NCBI GenBank assembly: GCA_036495025.1
Contig: DASXNO010000301.1
Location: forward strand, 1-53,065
DNA from: JAOPZY01 sp036495025
GTDB taxonomy: Bacteria; Actinomycetota; CADDZG01; JAHWKV01; JAOPZY01
Direction: 5' to 3'
DNA: 53,065 nt
A model generated the notes under the pieces. The model was not told the origin of the DNA. It did not search any database and worked only from the letters and a program-made list of their open reading frames with translations. This document shows positions 25,210 through 32,754 of the stretch, piece by piece (position 1 is the first letter of the stretch; each line of letters starts with the position of its first letter). The position numbers and the translations under genes are program-made.

Positions 25210-25932
25210 TCAGTCGGTCGCAGGCTCACCCTCACCCGGTCCGGCGGCCGGGGAATCCCCCGGTGACCCCTGGGGCGAGTCCCCAGGAGGATCGTCCGGA
25301 GCGGGGCCTGCCCCGTCGGCCTTCCCGGCGCCGCCGCCCCGACCGCGTCCACGGCGCCGGCGGCGGAGGCGGCCTCGCCGGACGGCCGGCGCCGCTTCCT
25401 TCGGGGCCTCGGGCGCCTCGTCGCCGTCGACGGCCTCCTCGTCCGTTGCGTCCACCGGCCCTTCCGGAAGCACGGAGGGTTCCCGGCGGCGGCGAGCGCT
25501 CTGGCGCTCGGGCTCGTCGGGGGCGACCCTCAGGATCAGGCGGTACTCCTGCGGCGTGGCGGGATACCCATACTCCTGCCGCAGGTCGTCGATGATCTCC
25601 TCGGCGACAAGGCCGTCGGCGGGAAGGGTCTGCAGGACGCGGGGGCGGTTCGCCATCTGTTCGAGCACCGATGGCTCGGCCCGCGACGCCCCCGAGCGCC
25701 GGCGCCGGCGGCGCCCTCCGGAGCGGCGGGCGCCCTCCGCTCCCGGAGGCGTCGGCACCTGCTGGCGGGCTCCCTGCGGGGTCCCCTTCTGGCGGGAGCC
25801 GCCCTTTCTCGGTCCCGCCTGCTGGGACGGTGCGCGTGCTGCGCCATCGGCCCCCGGGGTTGGGGCGCTCGAGGTTGCCTCGCCGGCGGCCGGCCTGCGG
25901 GCACCACCCCGGCGCCGTCTACCGCGTGACAT
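25210..25932 (-). CDS. Disordered basic protein of unknown function
   Basis: The 240-residue frame encodes long Arg/Gly/Pro-rich arms around a short ordered core, SVLEQMANRPRVLQTLPADGLVAEEIIDDLRQEYGYPATPQEYRLILRV (given here in outline: a helix with MANRPRVL, then VAEEIIDDL and PQEYRLIL). Clusters such as GRRRRRRSG and GRLRRRRRGRGRGGG suggest nucleic acid binding. It lies six bases after rsfS on the same strand, in a ribosome-linked neighbourhood. I do not recognise a family. Confidence 0.6.
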   Translation of the reverse strand: MSRGRRRRGGARRPAAGEATSSAPTPGADGAARAPSQQAGPRKGGSRQKGTPQGARQQVPTPPGAEGARRSGGRRRRRRSGASRAEPSVLEQMANRPRVLQTLPADGLVAEEIIDDLRQEYGYPATPQEYRLILRVAPDEPERQSARRRREPSVLPEGPVDATDEEAVDGDEAPEAPKEAAPAVRRGRLRRRRRGRGRGGGAGKADGAGPAPDDPPGDSPQGSPGDSPAAGPGEGEPATD

Positions 25933-25938
25933 CCGCCC

Positions 25939-26328
25939 TCATCCCCTGCCTCCCGCGATCTCTTCCTGCCCGGAAGGCACCTCGACGCTCCCGTCCTCTC
26001 CGACGTCGACGCGGTCCGCGTCGCGCCAGAGGCGCTCCAGCTCGTAGTACTCCCGCTCCTCGGTGTGGAACACATGGACGACGAAGTCCAGGTAATCGAG
26101 GAGGACCCAGCGGGCCTGCCGGTCCCCCTCGCGGCGGTACGCCTTGAGGCCCTCGGCGCCCAACTGCTTTTCGATCTCCTCGACGATCGTCGCCACCTGC
26201 CGCTCGTTTCGCCCCGAACAGATCACGAAGTAGTCAGTGATCCCGATCAGGGAACGGACGTCGAGGATGACGATGTCGCTGGCTAGCTTCGAAGAGGCCG
26301 CCCGTGCGGCCGCCAGCGCCTTCTCCAT
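25939..26328 (-). CDS. rsfS: Ribosomal silencing factor
   Basis: RsfS binds ribosomal protein L14 and stops the subunits from joining when nutrients are short. The 129-residue protein starts MEKALAAARAASSKLASDIVI and contains LDVRSLIGITDYFVICSGRNERQV and RWVLLDYLDFVVHVF, the core of the family. The ATG at 26328 has AGGTGAG eight bases upstream; GTG at 26340 is also possible. It is downstream of nadD, the common order in bacteria, with a decayed gene between. Confidence 0.93.
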   Translation of the reverse strand: MEKALAAARAASSKLASDIVILDVRSLIGITDYFVICSGRNERQVATIVEEIEKQLGAEGLKAYRREGDRQARWVLLDYLDFVVHVFHTEEREYYELERLWRDADRVDVGEDGSVEVPSGQEEIAGGRG

Positions 26329-26377
26329 CGAATCACTCACCTGTTCCGACTCTCCATCCCTCCCTTCCCTGTCCTGC

Positions 26378-26586
26378 TCACGTCCCCCCGTTTCCCTGAG
26401 CAACTCCCTGAGCAACAAGGTCGGCTCCGAGTGCCACCGTCACGTCGACCACGCCGGATTCTGGGGATTGGGAGCCGTCCTGCCCCGACACGGCGACGGT
26501 CCCCGTACCCAGGGCTTCCGCCGCCTCCCCCCGATCCGCGTCGAGGCCTCTGTGCCAGAGTAAACGACGATCCGGGTCGAGGCGAC
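26378..26586 (-). pseudogene. Remnant of a LytR_C-type (LCP family C-terminal) gene
   Basis: Between nadD and rsfS, two minus-strand frames join if one G is added to a run of six G near 26531. The joined peptide reads STRIVVYSGTEASTRIGG, then EAAEALGTGTVAVSG and VVDVTVALGADLV. The last part resembles the DVTVVLGAD end of LytR_C domains, which follow LCP domains in actinobacterial cell-wall ligases. LCP genes often lie next to rsfS in actinobacteria. Only the last 65 or so codons remain, with no LCP domain and no start. This is an inference from a short match. Confidence 0.4.
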
Positions 26587-26621
26587 GGGACCCTTGCCGG
26601 CGGGCCCCGGAGGCGGGGAGA

Positions 26622-27278
26622 TCAATCTCCGGCGTGCTCGTAGAGATGCCGCTCCTCGATGTAGGAGGCCACCTCGGCCGGCACGAGGTAGTGGATCGGC
26701 CGGCCCTCCCGCACCCGGCGGCGGATGTCCGTCGACGAGATCGCGAGTGCGGGGATCTGGATGACGCTGACGCGGTCGCCGAAACGGCCGAGGTCCAGCT
26801 TGCCGAGGTCGAACTCGGGACGGGTGGCAGCAATGAACCGGGCGGTCTGCAGCACCGAGTCGGGGTCCTTCCAGGAGAGGATCTCGAGGACGGCGTCGGC
26901 GCCGGTGATGAAGAAGAGATCGGTCGTGCCGTGGAACTCGCGCAGCGCCCGGAGCGTCTCGAGCGTGTACGTCGGCCCCCGCCGGTCGACCTCGAGGCGT
27001 GACACCGAGAAATGGGGGTTGGAGGCGGTGGCGAGCACGGTGAGGAGGTACCGGTCCTCGGCCGGGGTGACCTGCCGCTTCTGCCACGGCTGGCCCGCCG
27101 GGACGAAGACAACCTCGTCGAGCCCGAACTGCCAGCGGGCCTCCTCGGCACAGACCAGGTGCCCGATGTGGATGGGATCGAAGGTGCCGCCCATGATGCC
27201 GAGCCTGCGGCGTCCGTTGCCTTCCGTCGTAGCCTCCCAGCCCCGTGCCTCTTGGCCGCCTTCGGCGACGGGCCGCAA
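26622..27278 (-). CDS. nadD: Nicotinate-nucleotide adenylyltransferase
   Basis: NadD adenylates nicotinate mononucleotide in NAD synthesis. The protein has the nucleotidyltransferase motif IMGGTFDPIHIGHL and the late motif ISSTDIRRRVREG, with TGADAVLEILSWKD between. The only in-frame start upstream of the core is TTG at 27278, giving 218 residues with about 25 extra N-terminal residues; this start is uncertain. It is transcribed with the PH-domain gene upstream and rsfS downstream. Confidence 0.92.
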   Translation of the reverse strand: MRPVAEGGQEARGWEATTEGNGRRRLGIMGGTFDPIHIGHLVCAEEARWQFGLDEVVFVPAGQPWQKRQVTPAEDRYLLTVLATASNPHFSVSRLEVDRRGPTYTLETLRALREFHGTTDLFFITGADAVLEILSWKDPDSVLQTARFIAATRPEFDLGKLDLGRFGDRVSVIQIPALAISSTDIRRRVREGRPIHYLVPAEVASYIEERHLYEHAGD

Positions 27279-27296
27279 GTCTACCGGTGCCCCCTG

Positions 27297-27875
27297 CTAC
27301 AGGATCAGACGCGGAAGGGGCCCGGTGTCGGCGAGGGCGGCGTCGGTGGCCTCGGAACGGCTGCCGCCCGACACCAGCGACATGATCAGCCGGTAGACCT
27401 CGTCGGGCCTGGGAATGGACGTCAGTTCCCGGAGTCCGTCGTGGGAGCCGGCGGAGTCGAGGCTGATCGTGCCGTAGCCGAGGAGCCGCCCGGACAGCGT
27501 GCGGCGATAGTCGGTGTGGGTGATCTTCGAGAGCGGGACCGCCCGCACCCGGCGGGAGACAACCCCGTCGATCAGCAGGACGCGCTCGTCGGTGATGACA
27601 TAGCGCGCGATCCACCAGCCTCCCGTCCTCCAGGCCAGGAACCCCGCCCCCACGAGCACGATCCAGCCGCCGATCACCCCGAGGTTCCAGTGGGGCTCGT
27701 GCGAAGCCAGCAGGCCGAAGCCGACCCCCGCCGCGATTGCGGCCAGCCAGATGCCGATGGCCCGCCCGAGCACGACGGCGTGCCGGCGGAGGACCAGGAC
27801 GACCCGTTCTCCGTGAGCCAGGTACTTCTCGATGTCTCGCAGACCCGACCCCGGGGGCGGAAGCGTCGATCTCAC
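27297..27875 (-). CDS. Membrane protein with bacterial PH-like domain (YdbS/YdbT type)
   Basis: The 192-residue protein has two membrane segments (AIGIWLAAIAAGVGFGLL and GGWIVLVGAGFLAW) followed by a bPH2-type domain: WIARYVITDERVLLIDGVVSRRVRAVPLSKI and THTDYRRTLSGRLLGYGTI. Domains of this sort are common and of unclear function. The GTG at 27875 follows the small peptide gene by ten bases; upstream sequence in frame is a shadow of that gene. Confidence 0.85.
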   Translation of the reverse strand: MRSTLPPPGSGLRDIEKYLAHGERVVLVLRRHAVVLGRAIGIWLAAIAAGVGFGLLASHEPHWNLGVIGGWIVLVGAGFLAWRTGGWWIARYVITDERVLLIDGVVSRRVRAVPLSKITHTDYRRTLSGRLLGYGTISLDSAGSHDGLRELTSIPRPDEVYRLIMSLVSGGSRSEATDAALADTGPLPRLIL

Positions 27876-27885
27876 CGCCGAGCGG

Positions 27886-28056
27886 TCACGAGACCAGCGT
27901 GTTGATGAACTTCGCCAGCGAGGCGGCGATGCCTCTGACGCCGTGCCATGCGTTCTTGCCGGCGACGTGCAGCGTATGGCCGGCGACCTGCGGGTTGTGC
28001 AGCACGTAGTAGACGACAAAGGCAATCGCTGCGAGAACCAGTACCTTCTTCAACAT
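27886..28056 (-). CDS. Small membrane protein of unknown function (56 residues)
   Basis: From ATG at 28056, preceded by GAGAGG at six to seven bases, the protein starts MLKKVLVLAAIAFVVYYVLHN, a single membrane or signal segment, and continues with a short soluble part (NAWHGVRGIAASLAKFINTLVS) that could be an amphipathic helix. It is followed after ten bases by the PH-domain gene. No family recognised. Confidence 0.6.
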   Translation of the reverse strand: MLKKVLVLAAIAFVVYYVLHNPQVAGHTLHVAGKNAWHGVRGIAASLAKFINTLVS

Positions 28057-28104
28057 GGCTTGCCTCTCGGTGGTCGATCCCCGCGAAGCATATCTGTGGC
28101 GAAA

Positions 28105-28122
28105 GTAATCTAATGGGATTAC
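28105..28122. promoter_or_regulatory. Inverted repeat GTAATC-N6-GATTAC between divergent genes
   Basis: The 18-base site lies two bases before the GTG of the DUF192 gene and 48 bases before the divergent small-protein start. It overlaps a TAATCT -10-like hexamer. Its position suits an operator for one or both genes. Confidence 0.4.
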
Positions 28123-28123
28123 A

Positions 28124-28612
28124 GTGATTTTTGTCAACAAGCGACTCGTCGTGCTGCTGGCGGCGCTGGCCCTGGCTGCCTGTGCGCATGCCACGACCGC
28201 AACGGGACCCGTGCCCAACCCCTCCCTTGACCTGCCGCAGGGCAACCTGACGGTCATGGGCCAGGACGGGCGGAAGTTGTCGCTCCATGTCCAGATCGCA
28301 GAGACGGCCCAGGACCGGGAGCGGGGCCTCATGGGGGTGGCGAAGATGCCGGATCAGGCCGGCATGGCGTTCCTGTTCGGCGGGCCCACCTCGACGGGGT
28401 TCTGGATGAAGGACACCCTCATCCCGCTGGACGTCGCCTTCTGGGACGGCACGGGCCGGGTCGTCGCCACCTTCACGATGACCCCGTGCAGGACCGGCTC
28501 GTGTCCCGTGTACCAGCCGGCGGCGACCTACGTCGACGCGGTGGAGATGAACGCCGGGCTGCTCGCCGCCAGGGGCATCAAGACCGGCGACAAGGTCACG
28601 CTCACGCGCTGA
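28124..28612 (+). CDS. DUF192 family lipoprotein
   Basis: The 162-residue protein has a lipoprotein signal (VVLLAALALAACAHA) and a DUF192 domain with VQIAETAQDRERGLMGVAKMPDQAGMAFLF, GFWMKDTLIPLDVAFWD and the C-terminal KTGDKVTL. The domain's role is unknown. The GTG at 28124 is the only start that keeps the signal and has no ribosome binding site, so the message may be leaderless or nearly so. Confidence 0.88.
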   Translation: MIFVNKRLVVLLAALALAACAHATTATGPVPNPSLDLPQGNLTVMGQDGRKLSLHVQIAETAQDRERGLMGVAKMPDQAGMAFLFGGPTSTGFWMKDTLIPLDVAFWDGTGRVVATFTMTPCRTGSCPVYQPAATYVDAVEMNAGLLAARGIKTGDKVTLTR

Positions 28613-28625
28613 ACGACGGTTTTCA

Positions 28626-28644
28626 GCGATCGCGGACTATCCTC
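28626..28644 (+). repeat. 19-bp repeat, copy 1 (GCGATCGCGGACTATCCTC)
   Basis: An exact copy of 32728-32746, which lies at the modA promoter. Here it stands after the DUF192 gene and points into the antisense strand of zwf. It holds a TATCCT hexamer. An imperfect 16-bp tandem repeat (GGCCGCCCAGCG twice) follows. Confidence 0.7.
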
Positions 28645-28683
28645 GTGGCCGCCCAGCGTCGGGGCCGCCCAGCGCGGGAAGGG

Positions 28684-30135
28684 TCAGCGCAGGTGCCATT
28701 GGTACGGCGCAACGAGTTCCTTGGCTCGCTCCGGCCCCCAACTCCCCGCGAAGTACGGGTCCGGGGGCAGGCGTTCCAGCACCGGTTCGACGATCTCCCA
28801 GGCGCGCTCGATCTCGTCGGCCCGCATGAAGAGGGTGTGGTCCTCGACCATGACGTCGTGCAGCAGCCGCTCGTAGGCCTCCGCCGGCTTGGTCATGAAG
28901 GACTTCTCGTACTCGAAGTCCATCTGGACCTGGCCAAGCCGCATCTCCGGGCCGGGGAGCTTGGCGTCGAAGCTGAGCGAGATCCCCTCGTTGGGCTGCA
29001 CACGGATGATGAGGTTGTTGGGGCCGGGCAGGTCGAGGCCCGATTCCTCGAACAGCAGGTGGGGTGCTGCGGCAAACGAGATCGTGATCTGGGTGGCGGA
29101 CCGGGCGAGGCGCTTGCCGGTCCGCACGACGATCGGGACGCCGGCCCACCGCCAGTTCTCCACGCGCATCCGGATCGCCACGAACGTCTCGGTGATGGAG
29201 TCCGGCGCCACGTCGATCTCCTCCCGGTACCCCGGGACGAGGACACCCCGGACCACGCCGGCAACGTACTGGCCCCGCACGACGTCCCGCTCGCGGCGGC
29301 GCACCGGCGGCACGGAGCGAAGAAGCTTCACCTTCTCGTCACGGATCGATTCGGCGTCGAAGCGGGCCGGCGGTTCCATGGTCACGAAGGCCAGGAGCTG
29401 CATGATGTGGTTCTGGACGATGTCGCGCATCGCCCCCGCCTCCTCGTAGAACTTGCCCCGCCCCTCGATGCCCAGCTCCTCCGCGACGTCGATCTGCACC
29501 TGCTTCACGTAGCGGCGATTCCAGATGGGCTCGAACATGCCGTTGGCGAAGCGCAGCACCAGGACGTTCTGGACCGTCTCCTTGCCGAGGTAGTGGTCGA
29601 TCCGGTAGATCTGGGACTCGTCAAAGACCTCATGGAGCTGGCGGTTCAGCTCCCTGGCGCTGGCCAGGTCGAAGCCGAAGGGCTTCTCCATGACGATGCG
29701 GCTCCCCTGGTTGAGGCCCTCCTCCCCCAGGCGGATCGCGATCATGGGGAACAGCGACGGCGGCACCGCGCAGTAGAACATCCGCCGTCCCCTCCCGTGG
29801 ATGGCGGCGTCGACCTCCTCCAGGTGCTGAGCGAGGTGGTGCATCGCGCCCTCGGGCTCGAAGCCGCCGGCAAGGTAGTCGACGTGCTGGGCGAAGCGCT
29901 CCCATACCTCCGGGTCGAGACCGGTGCGGCTGTATTTGGCGACGTTGGCAGCCTGCTGCTCACGGAACTCGTCCGTGGACATCTCGGTGCGGCTGTAGCC
30001 GACGACCGCGAAGTCCTCGGGAAGCAGCGACTCCACGAAGAGGTTGTAGAGGGCCGGCATCAGCTTGCGGCCGGTGAGATCGCCGGTAGCCCCGAAGATC
30101 ACGATGGTCTGGTTGTCTGGGACCTTCAACGTCAC
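28684..30135 (-). CDS. zwf: Glucose-6-phosphate 1-dehydrogenase
   Basis: Zwf oxidises glucose-6-phosphate to the lactone with NADP+, opening the pentose phosphate pathway. The 483-residue protein has the cofactor motif IFGATGDLTGRKL, KPFG in VMEKPFGFDL, and the active-site RIDHYLGKE. GGAGAAG precedes the GTG at 30135. It follows proB by 57 bases, the place where proA often lies. No other pentose phosphate gene is adjacent. Confidence 0.97.
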   Translation of the reverse strand: MTLKVPDNQTIVIFGATGDLTGRKLMPALYNLFVESLLPEDFAVVGYSRTEMSTDEFREQQAANVAKYSRTGLDPEVWERFAQHVDYLAGGFEPEGAMHHLAQHLEEVDAAIHGRGRRMFYCAVPPSLFPMIAIRLGEEGLNQGSRIVMEKPFGFDLASARELNRQLHEVFDESQIYRIDHYLGKETVQNVLVLRFANGMFEPIWNRRYVKQVQIDVAEELGIEGRGKFYEEAGAMRDIVQNHIMQLLAFVTMEPPARFDAESIRDEKVKLLRSVPPVRRRERDVVRGQYVAGVVRGVLVPGYREEIDVAPDSITETFVAIRMRVENWRWAGVPIVVRTGKRLARSATQITISFAAAPHLLFEESGLDLPGPNNLIIRVQPNEGISLSFDAKLPGPEMRLGQVQMDFEYEKSFMTKPAEAYERLLHDVMVEDHTLFMRADEIERAWEIVEPVLERLPPDPYFAGSWGPERAKELVAPYQWHLR

Positions 30136-30192
30136 GGCTCTTCTCCTGCTGGCTGCGCCGGGTGGCCGCCCGGCCGGTCTGCCCTGTCGACG

Positions 30193-31287
30193 CTAGAGAA
30201 CAACGAGCTGGTCGCGGTGGATGACCTCTCGTCCGCCCTTCGTACCGATGATCTCGGCAAGCAGGTCGGAGTCGAAGGCCACCAGACCCTTTGCCACCAG
30301 CTCCCCTTCCGGCCCCACGACCTCGACCGCGTCGCCGGCCTTGAAGCTGCCTTCCACCGCCTGCACCCCCGCGGCGAGCAGGCTCTTGTTGCCATGCGAG
30401 ACCGCACGGCGTGCACCCTCATCGACAACGATGCGTCCCCGAGCCGCCGGTGCCCACGCGATCCACAGCTTTCGAGCCGCCTGTCGGGGCCGGCTGGCTG
30501 GAAAATATGTTCCCACGTCCCGGCCCTGCCAGACATCGACGAGGGCTCCGGGGCGATCCCCGAAGGCGATGACCACCGCCACGCCGGAGAGGCTCGCGAT
30601 GCGGGCCGCCTCGAGCTTGGAGGCCATACCACCGGACCCGAGGGCCGAGCGACCGCGGGCCGCAGAGCGGAGCAGGTCGGGGGTGATCTCCTCGACGGTC
30701 GTGAGCAGGCTCGCCCCCGGCGAGCTGGGATGCGAGGTGAACACCCCCTCCACGTCGGACAGCAACACCAGGAGGTCCGCCCGGACGATGTTGGCCACCA
30801 GGGCGGCGATGCGGTCGTTGTCGCCGTAGCGGATCTCTTCCACCGCCACGGTGTCGTTCTCGTTGACGATCGGGATCGCGCCGAGCTCCAGCAGGCGTTC
30901 CAGCGTGTTGCGGGCGTTGACGTAGTGGCTCCGCTGGACGATGTCGTGCTGGGTCAGCAGCACCTGGGCCACCGGGGGCCCCTCGCTCTCCAGCAGGTCG
31001 GCCCAGAGATCCATGAGACGGCGCTGCCCGACCGCGGCTGCCGCCTGCAGCGTCGGCATGTCGGAGGGGCGCCGCTCCAGGCCGAGCGCGGACATCCCGG
31101 CGGCGATGGCACCCGAGGAGACGATCACGATCTCGACGCCGCTGCCGTGCAGGGAGAGGACCTGCTCGGTGATGCGTTGCAGCCGCTGGCGATCGGGCAT
31201 GCCGTCGCCAGACGTGAGGCTGGAGGTCCCCAGCTTGACGACGACGCGCTTGGCTTCGGCCGGGCGCTGCGCCCGCTGTGCGGCCAT
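30193..31287 (-). CDS. proB: Glutamate 5-kinase
   Basis: ProB phosphorylates glutamate in proline synthesis. The kinase domain has VVVKLGTSSLTSGDG, VIVSSGAIAAGM, IPIVNENDTVAVEEIRYGDND and GSGGMASKLEAARIA. A C-terminal PUA domain follows (GRIVVDEGARRAVSHGNKSLLAAGV). The ATG at 31287 gives 364 residues and a normal N-terminus; a GTG at 31320 overlapping the obg stop (GTGA) would add 11 residues. proA is not in the window. Confidence 0.96.
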   Translation of the reverse strand: MAAQRAQRPAEAKRVVVKLGTSSLTSGDGMPDRQRLQRITEQVLSLHGSGVEIVIVSSGAIAAGMSALGLERRPSDMPTLQAAAAVGQRRLMDLWADLLESEGPPVAQVLLTQHDIVQRSHYVNARNTLERLLELGAIPIVNENDTVAVEEIRYGDNDRIAALVANIVRADLLVLLSDVEGVFTSHPSSPGASLLTTVEEITPDLLRSAARGRSALGSGGMASKLEAARIASLSGVAVVIAFGDRPGALVDVWQGRDVGTYFPASRPRQAARKLWIAWAPAARGRIVVDEGARRAVSHGNKSLLAAGVQAVEGSFKAGDAVEVVGPEGELVAKGLVAFDSDLLAEIIGTKGGREVIHRDQLVVL

Positions 31288-31316
31288 CGGCACGGCCTCG
31301 CCGCCGACCAGGCCGC

Positions 31317-32636
31317 TCACGCCCTGGTCATCCGCTGGCCGGTGGAGGGCCACCACTCGAAGGTCTTGTCGCCGATACGCACGTCGTCGCCGGGCGTCGC
31401 CCCGGCTTCGGACAGCAGGCGCTCGACCCCGGCTCGATCGAGACGCTCCTGGAGGTAGGCGACCCCCTGGGGGTTGCCCAGGTCGCACATCGCCACCCAG
31501 CGCTCCACCGATCCCCCGGTTACCCGCCAGGCGCCATCCTCGTCCCTGCCCACCGACAGCGCCCGGCGCTCGGTCCTGAACAGCTCGAAGCCCCTTCGGT
31601 CGGCGGCCGCCTCCCGCTCGGCGGCGAGGACCTCGACGAGGCGGCCGACGAGGGCGTCGAGGCCGGTGCCCTCCGCGGCGGAGATCGCCAGGGGCACCAC
31701 GCCGGCAGCGGCGAAGGTCCGGGAGACCCGGTCCACCACCGAGGGATCGACGGCGTCCACCTTGTTCAGGACCACCACCTCGGGGCGCTCGCCCATCGCC
31801 GGGCGGTAGGCCGTGACCTCGTGGCGAACCAGGCGGTACGCAGCGAGCGGGTCCCCCTCCGCGCTCAGGTCGACGAGGTGCACGAACGCCAGGGCGCGCT
31901 CGGCGTGACGCAGGAACCCCAGCCCGAGGCCCCGACCCTCGTGCGCGCCCTCGATCAGGCCCGGGATATCGCAGATCGTGAACCCCGAGGCGCCGGATGA
32001 GCCCGAGGCGCCGAGGGACGCTCCCGACGGCGTGGACTCCACCCGTCCGAGCGTTGGCTCCAGGGTCGTGAACGGATAGGCGGCCACCTTGGGCCGTGCC
32101 GCCGAGAGCGCCCCGACGAGGGTCGACTTGCCGGCGTTGGGGAGGCCGATCACCGCGACCTCGGCGATGAGGCGCAACTCGAGGCGGACCCAGCGCGTCT
32201 GTCCGGGCTCGCCCAGCTCCCCGAACCCCGGGGCACGCCGGGAATCGGAAAGGAAGGCGGCGTTGCCCCGGCCGCCCCGCCCGCCGGCGGCGGCAACGTA
32301 GCGGTCGCCGGGAGCCGGGAGGTCGGCCAGGACGCGGCCCTCGTCGTCCCGCACGACGGTACCCGGCGGGACGGCCAGGATCAGGTCTGCGGCGTCGGCG
32401 CCGCTGCGGTTGTTGCTCCGCCCGGGGCCGCCGCCGGCAGTCCGCTGGTGCGGATGGTCCCGGAGCCACGACAACGACCCGACGCCGTCGCCCGCAACGA
32501 ACACAACCGAGCCGCCGCGACCACCGTTGCCCCCGTCGGGCCCCCCGCGGGGCTGGTACTTCTCGCGGTGGAAGGAGACGGCGCCATCGCCGCCGCTCCC
32601 CGCCGTCACCTGTACCCGCGCTTCGTCCACGAACAT
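31317..32636 (-). CDS. obg: Obg-family GTPase with in-frame low-complexity insert
   Basis: Obg is a large-subunit ribosome assembly and stress GTPase. The 439-residue protein has the glycine-rich Obg fold (MFVDEARVQVTAGSGGDGAVSFHREKY), the G domain (GLPNAGKSTLV; YPFTTLEPTLG; DIPGLIEGA; NKVDAVD) and a C-terminal OCT domain (WRVTGGSVERWV to FEWWPS). Between PTLGRVES and FTICDIPGL, just before the G3 motif, lies TPSGASLGASGSSGASG, which other Obg proteins lack. Its DNA is related to the 33-bp palindromic element. Confidence 0.96.
   Translation of the reverse strand: MFVDEARVQVTAGSGGDGAVSFHREKYQPRGGPDGGNGGRGGSVVFVAGDGVGSLSWLRDHPHQRTAGGGPGRSNNRSGADAADLILAVPPGTVVRDDEGRVLADLPAPGDRYVAAAGGRGGRGNAAFLSDSRRAPGFGELGEPGQTRWVRLELRLIAEVAVIGLPNAGKSTLVGALSAARPKVAAYPFTTLEPTLGRVESTPSGASLGASGSSGASGFTICDIPGLIEGAHEGRGLGLGFLRHAERALAFVHLVDLSAEGDPLAAYRLVRHEVTAYRPAMGERPEVVVLNKVDAVDPSVVDRVSRTFAAAGVVPLAISAAEGTGLDALVGRLVEVLAAEREAAADRRGFELFRTERRALSVGRDEDGAWRVTGGSVERWVAMCDLGNPQGVAYLQERLDRAGVERLLSEAGATPGDDVRIGDKTFEWWPSTGQRMTRA
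31982..32030 (-). repeat. Degenerate piece of the palindromic element inside obg
   Basis: On the minus strand this holds GGCGCCTCGGGC, then TCATCC, then GGCGCCTCGGGG. The same order (GGCGCCTCGGGC, TTATCC, GGCGCC) occurs at the junction of the two units in the fabD leader. It encodes the Gly/Ala/Ser insert of Obg at about residues 203-219. Confidence 0.5.
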
Positions 32637-32727
32637 GCCCCAATCGTAACCTCCGGTCCGGCACTGGCCGTTAGGGGGCTCCGGGCGGTCGGGACCCGGA
32701 GGTTGGTCGTCTAGCGCGCGTATCCGC

Positions 32728-32746
32728 GCGATCGCGGACTATCCTC
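32728..32746 (+). repeat. 19-bp repeat, copy 2, at the modA promoter
   Basis: Exact copy of 28626-28644. It holds TATCCT at 32740-32745, nine bases before the GTG of modA, so it probably contains the modA -10 box; the GCGATCGC part is a palindrome. Confidence 0.65.
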
Positions 32747-32754
32747 CTGAGATC

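Noticed and set aside
28486..31458. A 990-codon plus-strand open frame
   Set aside because: It runs antisense to zwf and proB, which have full family motifs. High GC leaves such frames open by chance.
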